NCBI RefSeq assembly: GCF_001411555.2
Contig: NC_049902.1
Location: forward strand, 13,247,423 to 13,311,422
DNA from: Juglans regia
Lineage: Eukaryota > Streptophyta > Magnoliopsida > Fagales > Juglandaceae
DNA length: 64,000 nucleotides
Direction: 5' to 3'
The translations under genes and the position numbers were made by a program. The notes beneath the pieces are model-generated. The model had not been told where the DNA came from. It ran no database searches and saw only the letters and a list, made by a program, of their open reading frames with translations. Position 1 is the stretch's first letter. Every line of letters begins with the position of its first letter. This document shows positions 34,985 to 47,569 of this stretch, one piece after another.

Positions 34985-35974
34985 CTGCATATTTAGTTTT
35001 ATTTATTTCACAACGTACCCCTAAGAGATCATGCACGTACGTACATGCACTTTCTATATATTCATGAGGATCATGACTGTACGTACATGTTTTAAAAGGA
35101 GAAAAAACAGGAAAGAAATTAACAAATTAATTAAAAGTTGGCTAGCTAGCTATATATATATATATAGTAGAATTATATTTTAATATTGATGTGTCAAAAT
35201 AGTTATATAATATCCTATACCAAATTAAGTTATTTTAATTTAAATAAATCAAATAATTGTCTTATATATATATATATATTAAAATATTATATATGACGTC
35301 ATGATTCCTGTAATAAATAATATTTTTACTGACCCATACATGAACCGGGTTTTATTGGAATTAATTACTATATGATCATGCATGTTCTTAAAGCAAAAGC
35401 TGGACTGCAAGATGATTGTTACTGCCCAATTATGAATGACTTACTTGATTTGCCATAAATTAATTAATTAAGAATATTAGATATTTAACGCTGATCAGTC
35501 GACCAAAAGGCTAGCTGGCTGTAATTGCATGATTCCAAAACAGACCCTAAATCATGAATGTTAATGGTCGTAAAGTAGAAGCTGTACTTAATTATTAAAC
35601 TAAAACAATCATACTGCATGTGTATGTGTTTCAAATAATTAAAGCTAATGATTTTATGAAGATCATCGCCTTTATTCTCAAATCACTCAGGGAATCATGC
35701 ATATTGATGATCTGTAGGGCCTTAATTACTTTGGGTCGGGTCTCCAACTGAAATTAACCACTATATAACAGATCAAAGTATAAGCTAGTCATCATGAAGC
35801 TGGCTTAATTGATTACTTTTTCGCTTTTTTCAATATATATTTTCTTCCTAATTAAGTTAATTAGTCGCTAACGGCACTAGTACTTGATAAAGAATATTAA
35901 TGCAAATTAAAAAAAAAATATTAAATATTGCAATTAATTAAACAACAATATTCAAAATTAGTTTCAACAGATCA

Positions 35975-36006
<32 letters not shown>

Positions 36007-36616
36007 GCACACGAGAAATAAGGAAGTCTAATTTTCAATATATATGCATGTAAAAAGTTAAGAAATTTAATGTATTAATTAAGGTCTCTGAAATCATTAG
36101 AAATAAGCTATAAAAAGATACAAGGATGATCAGCTAGCTAGCTGATCTGACAATTCTGCACATCAAACCATATTAATTAAATGAAAATTATTTTTATACA
36201 GTCATTCCTATATATATTAGTTGTGCTAAGCATATTTACAAGCACACACATATTTTACATATATATATATATATATATATACACGTCGTAGGTTCATGAT
36301 TTATTAAATATCTGATCATGAGGGCCGGCGGGCATCAAATATTAAAGAGGGATTGAGTATGACATGCGTGATGCATGACTAGCTAGCAGCTTGATAAAAT
36401 GGCAGTCAAATCGATCGTGATCGTGATCGTGATCAGGTTAATTAGTACCCAATACGTACGAAATTAATTTGAACTCTTTTTCACCCTAGCTAGTCTATCT
36501 TTTTTCTTTGTTTCTAATTTTTTTTTTTTTTTTTGGGCATGCCCATCTTAATCAATTAAATGAGATAATTTATGTTATATTTATAAGCGTTTGCCAATTA
36601 GTATTTCCCAGCTCCC

Positions 36617-36680
36617 TACTAGTGATTTTTGCGGCGATTGAAATTGCCACAAATAATACCCAAAATCGCCACAAGTAGTG
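36617..36680. mobile_element. Possible mini-CACTA remnant
   Basis: On the minus strand it begins CACTACTTGTGGCGATTTTGG and ends near CAATCGCCGCAAAAATCACTAG. This gives imperfect inverted repeats of GGCGATTNT type around a 20-bp centre, resembling CACTA transposon ends with the interior lost. Confidence 0.35.
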
Positions 36681-37348
36681 AAGAAGGACTGCCTTAATTT
36701 CTAGGAATAAACTAAATGCAAAGTTAATATAATATTTATATATGTTGGTTTATCTGGAATTAAACGATTAATTTTTTATTGGTATTATGTTTTTGTTTTT
36801 GAGGAAATTAGTGATTTATTGAGTATAGATTTTGTTTTAAGGCAAGTAGTTGTTGTCAATAATTAGATTAATTAAAAGGAAAAACACAAGAGAAATAGAT
36901 CAAAATATATATATATATATATATAAGAAGAAGTCAATATATATATGTTAAACCGAAATTAAAAAATAAAAATAAATTTGGAATAGGAAGTGATCATCTA
37001 AAATATATAGGATCTACATGATCAGAATTGCCTCTGATCTAGTCATATGAAAGAAGCAAATCACGCAATCTCTATGTTATAATTTTAGACTTCTCTACCT
37101 TATTTTCCCCCCTAATTTACCCATTTAATTAACTATCAAAGTATGTACTACGAATTTACGATTGAAACCCTAGTACTACTGATGCCATATATATATATCC
37201 AATATGAGAGCTCTAGCTAATATTTTAAAAGCTAGAAGTTTCAAACAATTATAATTAGGAGCTAGAGTAGGACAACTACTATTGAGTGGCGAGGAAAGAC
37301 GATCAGGAGTAAGTTATTAATTAGTAACCTAGCTAGCTACTTAATTAA

Positions 37349-37569
37349 GGTCTCGTTTGTTTTTACAGATAAGACGAGATGAGTTAAGATAAAAGTTAAA
37401 AGTTGAATAAAATATTGTTATAATATATTTTTTTAATATTATTTTTATTTTAAGATTTGAAAAAATTAAATTGTTTATTTTATTTTGTATAAGAATTTGA
37501 GAAAGTTATAATGATTAGATGAGATAAGATATATAAGATGAAAAGCTTTTGGAAGTGAACGAGGCGGCC
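37349..37569. mobile_element. Tourist-like MITE copy 5, inside the LBD intron
   Basis: The 221-bp element has ends GGTCTCGTTTG and GAACGAGGCGGCC. It is flanked by the 3-bp direct repeat TAA (37346-37348 and 37570-37572), the target size of PIF/Harbinger elements. The interior has GATGAGTTAAGATAA family words. Confidence 0.8.
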
Positions 37570-37817
37570 TAAAGCACTATATATGTTTATAAACTAGTCC
37601 TGGGTGGGCCAATATAGATATATAGACAAAATTTTAAGTGTTGTTAATTAAACTAGTTAAGAAATTCCTCATCAAATGTTGAATATTAGGGTTATAATCT
37701 GAGCCTTTCTACTCCATTAGAATATTTGAAAAGTCCAAGAGATACCCAACGTACATCACTAAATTAGACCACTTCTCTATGTGAAAATGACTTGAAGATA
37801 ATAAAGTATTAATTACT

Positions 37818-37855
<38 letters not shown>

Positions 37856-37894
37856 TCAGAGAGAGAGATGCATGCATGGGAATTGGAATTGAAC

Positions 37895-38071
37895 CTGTAA
37901 CATCTTGTTGACATTGCTTGCTCCAAAAACCTTGTGCACGCTAGCAAACTTGTGCGGTTCGTCGGCTGGAAAATAAGGAGCGAACACGCAATCCTGCGCA
38001 CATCTCCTTCGAAGAAGCTTGCATGCCGCGCATGGCGACATTGCACCTTGTTTTCTTCCGCTCTCCTTCAT
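37895..38071 (-). CDS. LBD4: LBD transcription factor (LBD3/LBD4 type), exon 1
   Basis: This exon encodes residues 1-59. The start is the ATG at 38071, giving MKESGRKQGAMSPC. The upstream in-frame extension to 38095 begins with TTG, not ATG. The LOB zinc-binding C-block CX2CX6CX3C is complete (C14, C17, C24, C28: CAACKLLRRRCAQDC). The GAS block follows with FGASNVNKML. The exon ends at CAG before the donor GTTCAA, the conserved LBD intron position. No frameshift or stop is present, and with exon 2 it makes a full-length protein, so this looks like a functional gene. Minus-strand promoter elements lie at 38244-38356. Confidence 0.95.
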
Positions 38072-38243
38072 TGATATTTTCGTGGGTGACACCAATTAGA
38101 CTCAATACGTACTGTACTACTACAACTTTAGGTTTATAAATTTAATTAGCTAAAAAAACACGCAGCTAGCTAGCTAGCTAGAAGACGAAAACAAAAGAAA
38201 GAAGAAAAAGAAGGTAACAATAACTTGTGCAACAAGGGAAGTT

Positions 38244-38292
<49 letters not shown>

Positions 38293-38304
38293 TGTGTGTG
38301 TGTG
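38244..38304 (-). repeat. (GA)n/(GT)n microsatellite in the LBD leader
   Basis: The plus strand reads (GA)n from 38244 to 38290 and then (TG)n to 38304. On the coding strand this gives an AC run followed by a long CT tract between the TATA box and the start codon. Long CT tracts are common in plant 5' leaders. A smaller (GA)n tract sits just inside the intron (37839-37866). Confidence 0.85.
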
Positions 38305-38348
38305 GACTGTGGAGGGGAGGGGGAGATCAAAAGGAGAGGTAGCGGACG

Positions 38349-38356
38349 TTATATAG
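38349..38356 (-). promoter_or_regulatory. Probable TATA box of the LBD gene
   Basis: The minus-strand CTATATAA lies in CCTCTCTATATAACGTCC, 278 bp upstream of the ATG. Transcription would then start near 38320 and the CT tract would fall in the 5' untranslated region. Confidence 0.6.
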
Positions 38357-40041
38357 AGAGGTAAAGGGACAACAAATCTTTAGCTAGATTTTCTGGACAA
38401 AACATCGTTGTTGATTAGATCTATTGACCCCACCTCAATATATATGATCGGTGTTTTTTTTTTTGGGTATAATATTTTAAAAAATAATAAATATATAATA
38501 TTTTTCACAAAATATTTCACCATCATATTTTAAAATAAAAGATATTATTATAAAATACTATATAAAAGTAACACAACTTTATAAAAATATCCTCATTTTA
38601 CATCATCATATATTGTGAAAAGTGTTGTCTCTATTATTACTCCAATATTTATGATCCCTTTTTTTTTTTTTTTTTGCTAAAATATATTTACCAAGATATT
38701 TTTTAAGGTATTTTCCTATTTATGATAATTATATAGCTACCACGTTTTTTATTCCACATAATTAACGTCCACTAATATAATATATATATATATATATAAT
38801 TGCTTGAAAGATCGATATATGTGCTATATATACAAATTATTGCTTAATGTATTTATTCACCAAAAAGAAAATTGGCATGCATACTCTTTTTCCTCTCGGT
38901 ATAACCAATTAAGTACAAAACGTACACAGTTCATTTTTTTAACATTTTCTTTAAACATGGTAAAGATGAATGAAAAAAGATACTATGCGGCCCATATTTG
39001 ACCGTTACAGTGTATTACTGAGCAATTTTTTTTTTTATTTAGTGATTAAAAAGGTGATTTTTAAGTGTATTAACGTATTTTTTTATTTTTTAAAAATATT
39101 TAAATATATTAAAAATGTGAAAAGAAAAAAAGAAAAAAAAAGGTAACTAGGAAAGCACCGCTCAAGATGAATTAGAAATCCTGTCTTTAATTAGTACTCG
39201 ATATGCAAGGAATTAATCATTATTTTAGAAATTATGTTGGTCCGTACGATTAGACTTTAAAAGAAATTATATATGATGATGCAGTCATGACGACCTAAGA
39301 GCACAAGCATTGGTCTTATCAAAAGGGAAGTTTTATCAAAATTTGATAATATGGGAGTTAAAACAAAGGTATTGGATTTGGTATATCACCAAAGCTCAAG
39401 CTTTGAGTTATAGTATCTTCACTTCTATCTCTATATTTAAAGATTCACAAATCTTGTACTTATTTACAAAGAACTCAATTAAAACTCAACATCCAAACGG
39501 AACCTAATTCTTCTTTTAATCCCTCTCATGTGTTGGCGTTGGCATTGATCTAGTCGGGCTTTATGGTTCGAGCCCTATTGTCGACCTAACCAAATCCCAT
39601 TTCTCCAACTATAATATTCTCCGACTCAGATTGGTTGACCGTACGTACGTACTCCATGGAAGTGCAGTAGTTCTTCACGTACCGTCATGACCGACCATTA
39701 AATCAAGATTTGAATTCAATTATATGCATTGAGTAGTTTCAATTTTTATTTTGTCATCCACAATCACATTTTAAGTGGTTGTTGATCATTTAAGGATTAA
39801 CATATAATAAAATCACTTATAATAATGGATCACATAAACAGTATTAATGTGACTGATCATGAGATGGATGCAGGATGACAAAATCACAGGATGAAGATCA
39901 GCATCATATATATCTATATATATGTGTGTGTGTGTGTTTATATATTGTTTGTGCATGAAGAAAATCAAAGGGTGAAACCAAGAATTAATATACGATGGAA
40001 GATCTCATTCATGCATGGTCCTACAGGCCGCCATGTTCTAA

Positions 40042-40046
<5 letters not shown>

Positions 40047-40079
<33 letters not shown>
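40047..40079. repeat. (AT)n microsatellite
   Basis: Uninterrupted TA run of about 33 bp. Confidence 0.9.
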
Positions 40080-40086
<7 letters not shown>

Positions 40087-41478
40087 AACGCACAATGGTA
40101 TGCAAGACATGATCGAACACGGATACGTACGTACATATAGTCCCTCTACATTCCAAAATATTTAATTAAATCAGTACTTAAGCTGGTAGATTAAATATTA
40201 ATATATTTGCAAAGAAAAATTTAACTTATCATTTTCTACATCATATATTAATATGTGATTTATTATTTTTTATTCTTCCATTTAAACACATATTTACACA
40301 TTAATATGTGTGTTTAAATAGAATAATAAAAACGACAACTCACATGTTGGTATAATATGGTATATAGAAGATAATAAGTAACATTTCTCATCTGTAAAAT
40401 AATTCCCGATGCTAATATTTCTTTCGCGTAGATATTATCAAATTAACCCCGACAGTAGAAAACATGCATATTGCAGTACTCATTAATTAATTAATTTAAG
40501 ATGTAAACTTCATTGTACTTAATTACGTTCTCAATATATTTAAATAGTATAAAATTAATTACCTTTATTCTAATAATTAATTAGGGAGTAATTAATTAGA
40601 TGCATGCATGCATAGGATAGATGATGTAAGCCATGCAGATCATGGATGGTTGCTTCTCAAGTACTTGAATCTTAAGCTATATATATATAATTATTTTTCA
40701 AATTTCATATGATCTTTATAATCTAGTGACCCAATGATTTGTAAGATCCTGCCAGGAGCTTTTACATTCATTTAGACAAGCTAGGGTTATTATATGTGAA
40801 GAAAATCAAAGCTGATAATTATAAAAGCCAGAGTACTATACTCCAAGCGATTAGATATAGTCGACAAGATGGGAATCAAAAATTAATTTACAGATGCAAC
40901 ACACGAACTAACGCTCTGATTAGTGGAAAATCTTGCCAAAGTATATCTTATATTGCTTGGTGACCTCATTGATGTTGAATCATTTAATTTGGAGGCAGCT
41001 GGTTGCATCATTGAGAACGTCTGGCGCTAGCTTTGACACGTCGATATATATATATATATATATAATGTATGTGTTTCTTAATTTATTATTACAAAATTAC
41101 AAACACATGCATTAACCCTTTTTACAACTGTACTACGTTATATATAAAACTATATATCTTTTAAATGAAGTAGATTTATACAAAATAACTTATATATATA
41201 TATATATAAATATGGTCATTTTAAAACATGATTATATATAAAAGTTAATATTAATATTAATTTTAATTTAAGGCGTGCGTGCGTACGTACTTCTTGAATT
41301 TTCAAATGCTAGCTAGCGATAATAATGTTTTAGAATCAAATAGATTAATTATATCGTGTTTCGAACCTAGAGATTGGATCTGATCATGCGCGCAAATTAT
41401 TGCGTACATGACGTACTGAAGGTGCATGTGATTTGCGCGTGTAAGTACTGGACATACGTAGTACGTCATCCACTGGCA

Positions 41479-41483
<5 letters not shown>

Positions 41484-41511
<28 letters not shown>
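41484..41511. repeat. (AT)n microsatellite
   Basis: Uninterrupted TA run of about 28 bp. Confidence 0.9.
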
Positions 41512-41767
41512 GATATATATGGAGAACTATATACGTACGTACCACTGATGATGATCATTGACAAAATGATTGAAATTATGAATGGCCGTATCCTTTCAAT
41601 ATTTTGCCACTAATAACCTACGGCCACCCAAATTAATTAAGTTTAAAATTAGCTGATCGATTTGTTTTTTTGGTAATAATTAAGGGAATTTAATCAGTCA
41701 TGCATGCATGCATGCATGCAGTATCCCGGCTTCAACCAACACTAATTTTTAAAATAATTATAGCTAG

Positions 41768-41821
<54 letters not shown>
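41768..41821. repeat. (GT)n(AT)n compound microsatellite
   Basis: A short TG run is followed by about 44 bp of TA. This is the longest dinucleotide tract in the window. Confidence 0.9.
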
Positions 41822-41826
<5 letters not shown>

Positions 41827-42053
41827 GAGGTCATATATGCATTATCATTGATGGAATTTGGAATGTACAAGTTGTATTAATATATAATAGATTTCCATTT
41901 TTTTAATATATAAAAGTAGAAATAGATATTTAAAATTATGATCAGCTTCCAATTAGTCTCTACCACCCCATGCATTGCATTCTTTTCTTGTACTTAGCTG
42001 GAGATCGATGGGATTTGACTTTGAATTATATTTTCAATTTGGTTGGTGTAATC

Positions 42054-42625
42054 AGAGCACTCTCATTGGATTAGCTAAAAGTTAAATTTATTGAGTATTT
42101 AGCTATTAGAGAGTAAAATATGCTCACAATGGATTAGCTGGAATTTAGCTACAGTGACTTTTAAAAATTTTTCCAAATTTAAAAGTTATTGTACATACAT
42201 CAAATATATATTTTATTAATTATTTATCTCTTCCTTTCTTTCTATAAAATATTTTATCACAATTGATATATTAATTTGAGTTAGTGATATATTAATTTAA
42301 TAAGAATATGATTATTAATTAATATATAATAGGTAAATAGTAAAATATGATTTGATAAAATAAAATAAATTAATAATTAAAAAATTAAATAATTTTGAAA
42401 TTATTAGTTATTTATTACTATATAATGAATAAATGTATAATCTAATATGGAGATTTGATGTGAATAACCAAAATCAAATTCATCTTATATTATTTTATTG
42501 TTATATAATGAAAAAATAGTTATTCCAATGTGAAGATTTATGTGAATAAAATAGTCAAAAGTCAAATTTCTCTTATATTCATAAAAAATATCTTTTATCT
42601 TTGACTAATCTAATGAGAGTGCTCT
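42054..42625. mobile_element. MITE-like element with 21-bp terminal inverted repeats
   Basis: The left end AGAGCACTCTCATTGGATTAG and the right end CTAATCTAATGAGAGTGCTCT are inverted repeats matching at 20 of 21 positions. The 572-bp interior is AT-rich and noncoding, and the left subterminal GGATTAGCT motif is repeated near 42132. I could not identify a target duplication (GTGTAATC against AAAGAATA), so the superfamily is open. Confidence 0.75.
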
Positions 42626-44488
42626 AAAGAATATATATTTATATTTATATCAAACTCTACGTATTAACATGCTGTTCAGGTATCAGCAGCACTAGTCCGG
42701 GACCTGTTTTAGGTTCACTATAAAGTTCTTCGATATACAGAAAGGAAATTTTTATTTTTTTGGCGAACGAATTTATTCATTCAACTTTCAAGCAATAAAA
42801 CTACTCATAGCAAACATAATATTGAAGGCACATAAACAGCAGGAAGACAGCATAAAAAGGAATCCAGCATGACTACTGTGATCTTTTTAAAAAAAAAACA
42901 AAACAAAAGTACATGCTTTATATTCGCACATTATTTGTACTTTCGAGAAAAAGAAATATGAATTTCGTTTGCTCTACGGTCATATATAGTTCCAGATATT
43001 TGTTTATTTGGTATTTATGAACAAGAAGAGATCAGTATAATTTATAAAGACTGGGTTAATTAGGAGGAGTACTGCATCTCCTGGGGAAAGTCCTTTCTGA
43101 CTATGGTGAATCATCCAGACAGTAAAAAAAAAAAAAAAAAAAAGAACAAGAATAACATAGTTAGAGAGAAACAGAGGAGTGACCCATTTTTGCAAATTCA
43201 TGCAAACTTTCATCTGCACTGTTGGGTAATTTGCTAAGGGTTCATCATGTAGTATTTTTATATAGAGAAGGGCCTTGAAGAAGAGCTTTAGAATGAGTCC
43301 CGAATTATTAGCTTAATTCTGTACGTAGGGTGTAATTAGAAGGGCGGAATTAGTACTAGTCATGGAGTACTCTTGTAGATCTGTGGTAGGGTCTGTGGAG
43401 GGAATTATCTTTATAAGTGCTGTCTGAGTTTTTACATGCAGCAGCTACGTAAGAATTGCGCAAAGCCACGTCACAATTTACTTTCATTGTGTCAGTATAT
43501 AATATGTAGGAGTTGGCATCCACACATGATTCATGTGGTGCATGTTCCTGCATGCATGCGCCTCATCTGCAATATTCGTAGCTCATCCATCTCATGTTGT
43601 TCCAACGCCCAGGGGACAAGATGTGGTATGGCATTACTGTGTGCTGCCCTTTTATGGGTCATATCCCCAAAAAAGTCTAAAGCATTGATGCCAAAGATCG
43701 TGAAAAAAAAAGCATGCATTGCAATCTTTCAACTTCAAGTTACTGATGTAGGTGCATAGGGAGAACAGTTTTGGTCTACTCCGCTGTATATGCGCATACA
43801 TATATATATATATACACATACATATACATATACATATACATACATATATATATATACACTACTAGTGGCTAGACTGCAAATTTCACATAATCCATTTGAA
43901 AAAAAAAATAGAAAATAGGCCGAGCATACTTGGAATCCATGTGGAAAATTTCATCTTTCCAAGGGAAGAGAAATGCTACTATGTCGTCCTAGTTATACTG
44001 CTCAATATTCTATCTCATTGACGTAGTACATGGCTTATTAAAACAAAATTAAAAATTTAAACATAAAATGAATAGATAGATTTTATGATTCCAGTCTTTC
44101 TCTTTTTGTGAACAGTATAACTGGAGTGGCATAATAGCAATACTCTTTACGATAAGTCACACTTTTGTTTAAGAGATTGCAAGATTTACGCATCTTAAAT
44201 TTGTATCTCATGTTATTATATAAATAGCCTCATAAAAAGTGTTGCATGTTTCATTTTTTATATGGACTATAAATTAGAACAGATTACTAAAGGTATCCTT
44301 TGACGTTGAAAACTAGGGATTTAGATGGGCCAGCACTACCAAGTGCTTAAATGATTGTATTGTACGTCCAATTTTTATAATAAAGCTGGTTGGGTAATTC
44401 TTATCCAGCTAATGGGGAAAATATAGAAAAGTACATGAATTATGAAAATAATTATCTTTGCTCACCATCTTCTTGCCACTAAGAGTTA
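42626..44488. other. Unassigned intergenic DNA
   Basis: I see no coding frame with recognisable features. There is a poly-A run near 43124-43143 and a CATATA/TATATA-rich stretch at 43798-43860. The open frames around 43356-43759 on both strands have no domain motif. Confidence 0.4.
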
Positions 44489-44835
44489 GGGTTAGTTTGA
44501 AAACACAATTATTCTCAGATATTTCATTTCTAAATATCACTTGAATACAAAATAATTTTTAATTTCAAATATTCTTCAATTTTTTCTTCTAATCATTACC
44601 TTATTATTATAATTTTTCAAAACTTCCAAACAAAACACAGAAAAAAAATAATTTTTTCAAATTTCAAAACAAAAATAATATTAAAAAATAATATTTAAAT
44701 AATTTTTTAACTTTATAAGATTTTTATTCAACGTTTTCTCTCGTATTTTCTAAAACTCAATAAAACATTTTAACTCAAACTATTTATCTACTACTCATAG
44801 ATATTCTGAGATATTTTAAGTGTCCAAACAAGCTC
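44489..44835. mobile_element. Tourist-like MITE copy 6
   Basis: The 347-bp element has ends GGGTTAGTTTGAAAAC and GTGTCCAAACAAGCTC, which are imperfect inverted repeats. TTA flanks it on both sides (44486-44488 and 44836-44838). The interior is AT-rich, with AACTCAAACTATTT family-like words near the right end. Confidence 0.65.
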
Positions 44836-45489
44836 TTAGAGAACCTTGAAATCTATTGCTTGATAGCTAGTTACAAGAAAAATGAGTATTTATGATGAGT
44901 TATTTCCAACGAAAATGGTTATTTGTAACGAGATTAGACCCATTTTGGTAGAAAATTCTCATTTTCGTAAAAAATAACTGGCCACAAATAAGTATTTTTT
45001 TTGTCAACCCCATAGAAATTCCTAATATTCAACGTGGTACTTTAAATAATAAATCAAGGACTTAACATGAATGTGGTACATCAGATAATAAATCAAGGAC
45101 CTAATCATTTTTAGAAATAGAAATCTAGTTGTCGTGAATTTCCTAAAGACAGTCATGTACCTATTCTCTTATGTCAAGCCCATAAAAATTCCCAAACTTA
45201 CACATTGATGTAAAAAAACCCTTGAAGCCAATCCAAGTCTTTAGAATACAGTACCCTCTCCCTCTAAGTCTATAGAATATGATAGTTTTGAAAAAAAAAA
45301 AAAATAGGAAGGTTGGGATGCTACTGAATTCTCTTTAAAATACTTTAGAGTCAGATATAAAAGACTCATGAATACTTTGAAGATTAAAGTAAACCATCTT
45401 ATTATTTAAATTCGAAGCTTGTAAAACATTACTTAATGGAATTAAAACTTAAACTAAGATCACTAGGCTTCGACCTCTTCTCACGGAGG
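44836..45489. other. Unassigned DNA with a possible decayed CACTA-like end
   Basis: 44870-45005 (TTACAAGAAAAATGAGTATT ... CACAAATAAGTATTTTTTTTGT) has the texture of a small CACTA-like inverted repeat element but no clean ends. The rest shows no gene. The LINE target site is at its right edge. Confidence 0.3.
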
Positions 45490-45504
45490 CAAGTCCCTGC
45501 ATCC
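45490..45504. repeat. LINE target-site duplication, left copy
   Basis: CAAGTCCCTGCATCC directly abuts the plus-strand T tract that corresponds to the LINE poly-A tail. It recurs with one mismatch at 51516-51530. Confidence 0.9.
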
Positions 45505-45751
45505 TTTTTTTTTTGAAAAAAAAAAAGTCAGAGCCACATGTCCATAGTGGCCTGTACCCCATATTAATTAACAAAACTCTCACTTATGGCAAAGGAAAAC
45601 TGTGTAACAATAAACTACTTGAGTGTAAAGTAATAAACAAAGAAACATCCGAATCCAAGTGAAACTAAAAACATAATCCTCAAACTCCTAGCACAAACCT
45701 GAATCTGAGGACAAACAAGAAACAAGACCTGAACCCACTTGACGCCAATCA

Positions 45752-46761
45752 TTAATACCTCAAAGAAGGAAGACTTAATTTATCCACATTTAAAATACCT
45801 TTTAGCTTCCTTCGAACATCATCAAAATCAATCCACGTACTAGACTGATGGTTCGAAGCCAAATGAGCAAAGAAATTAGCTCCTGAATTTCCTTCTCTAT
45901 AAACACGACTGATCTTGACCTGCAAAGTAGACAATATCTCTTGGATTTCATCCCAATAATCTTCAAGATACCATATGCCACATCTAACTCTTGCAACCAA
46001 TTAATTACAAGTAAAGAATCAAGTTCAATCTCAATTCTATGCAAACCCAACTCCTTACAATGTTTCAGCCCATGATAAAGGGCTAATAGTTTCGCTTCAT
46101 TATTAGAGCCATGAGCCAACTCCTTAGCAAAAGCCAACCTCAAATTGCCCCAATCATCCCGAATAAGACCACCCGCCCCCATGCAACCCGGATTGACCAA
46201 TGAACTCCCATCAGCATTCAACTTAAACCACCCCCTGTTCGGTTTACACCACTTTACCAAACAAACTGGACTACGTAAAGGAGCTTTAACTTGAATTGAG
46301 AAGGCCTCCAATATACGAGCATCACCATTTTTTGATTTTTTACTCGCCCTCAGACGTAATCCTATCCATGCAATTGAAGCTTTAATAGCACTCCACAACG
46401 ACTGCACATAAACATTTTTTCCTTCCATGCGAGCCTTACATCGCCACACCCAAAGAGACCATGTTAATATAATTGGGATCAAACCAAGCAACGTACCTTT
46501 TTGAGATGAATGAGAGGTCCATCTAAACCAAAGCTCCATAGTATTCTTCCAAGGTCTGGAAGGGTCATAAGGCATCCCCAAACTCAAATACGTCCTACGC
46601 CAGATTTCCATTGCTAGAGATCCTGTGGCCAGGACGTGATCTTGATTTTCCAAACAACCCCGTACACAACATTTACACTTAGAAACCATGGGAATGCCCA
46701 ACTCTTTAATACGCGCATCCACACTTAGGCAAAAATTCAAAGCCTTCCACATATTAACCAA
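45752..46761 (-). pseudogene. LINE zinc-binding RVT domain and C-terminal RNase H
   Basis: The 319-residue frame starts in the zf-RVT region (CLENQDHVLATGSLAMEIWR, followed by linker) and runs into RNase H. RNase H is marked by WFKLNADGSSLVNPG, GAGGLIRDDWGN, GSNNEAKLLALYHGL and IEIELDSLLVINW, so the first D, the E and the second D are all visible. The final block (VYREGNSGANFFAHLAS) sits in an overlapping frame at 45752-46000, so a frameshift separates it. Confidence 0.88.
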
Positions 46762-46836
46762 ATACTTCTTTAGAAGTGCTGAGTGCCAAATCCAACTGGC
46801 CCATTCGGATTTTGGAGCCCTGACACGAATGCATTC

Positions 46837-47496
46837 TTAAGCCGATTTCGAGGAAAAATTACCATCCAAACTCGGTTTCCAGATTAGAATATCTACCCCG
46901 TCTTTATGCTCACCTAAACATGTCAAGATTTCCTCAAGTTTAGATTCCCCCACCAATCTTCTTAGAAGTTCCACATCCCACCCATTATGAATTCGACAAT
47001 CCCTAATTGTGATAAGAGGGCAATTCGAGATCTCACAAGAGTCTATAATTGCACCAACTGACAACTAGTTATCTCTCTAGAAGGAGACTCGACCATCCCT
47101 TACCTTCCACACGGAATTACACAATACCTTAGGTAGCACCTCTACTATTCGCTTCCAGAATAAAGAGTCCTTACTCTCAATCAAAGAGACATGCTTCTCC
47201 TTGACATATTTTGCCATAAAGAAATTAATCCAAATAGAGTCTTGAGTTAGAAGCTTCCATGCAAACTTCATAAAGAGCGACACCTACACATCTTTAAATT
47301 TTCGTAGCCCCATACCCCCTTCAAGAAAAGGAGAACATACTCTAGCCCAAGAAACCCACTTCTTTTTCGGTCTACAATTGTAGAAGCCCCAAAAACAATT
47401 ACTCATGAGCCAATTAAGACTTGCCACCACCTTAGGAGCATACAACATAGAAAAGAGGTAGATCGGAATACTTGACACAATATGCCTCACCAACAA
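46837..47496 (-). pseudogene. LINE RT-to-zf-RVT spacer, frameshifted
   Basis: Frames at 47284-47496 (VRHIVSSIPIYLFSMLYAPK, NCFWGF), 47077-47283 and 46837-47064 are consecutive pieces of the region after LINE RT. This region is typically SIPVYxMS...FFWG...GGMGLRKF. They are separated by stops. Confidence 0.8.
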
Positions 47497-47569
47497 AATG
47501 CGAGCACCAAACGATAGGAGCTTTGTTTACCATCCATCAAGCTGGCCCTGAATCAGGTGCATAAGCCCA

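Larger units (their letters stand above)
34985..37894 (-). other. LBD intron 1 (2,910 bp, phase 0)
   Basis: On the minus strand it is bounded by GTTCAA at the donor and TATGCAG at the acceptor. It is very AT-rich, with many short TA runs (for example 36259-36279 and 36908-36922), a GATCGT microsatellite near 36412-36435, a MITE at 37349-37569 and a possible mini-CACTA at 36617-36680. It is long for this intron position as I know the family. Confidence 0.85.
38357..42053. other. AT-rich upstream region of the LBD gene, no gene seen
   Basis: About 3.7 kb without a credible coding frame; the open frames are microsatellite artefacts. It holds TA microsatellites (38781-38798, 40047-40079, 41045-41063, 41484-41511, 41768-41821), a CATG run near 41700-41720 and a MITE-like end near 39470-39505 (CAACATCCAAACGGAACC). 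LBD regulatory DNA may lie in the proximal part, but I cannot delimit it. Confidence 0.4.

Noticed and set aside
38071..38095. N-terminal extension of the LBD protein to 38095
   Set aside because: The extension begins with TTG. The first ATG in frame is at 38071 and gives the usual short MKES-type LBD start.
43356..43759. Overlapping frames of 62-107 residues on both strands
   Set aside because: No domain, no codon-bias contrast and open frames on both strands at once. I could not support a gene.
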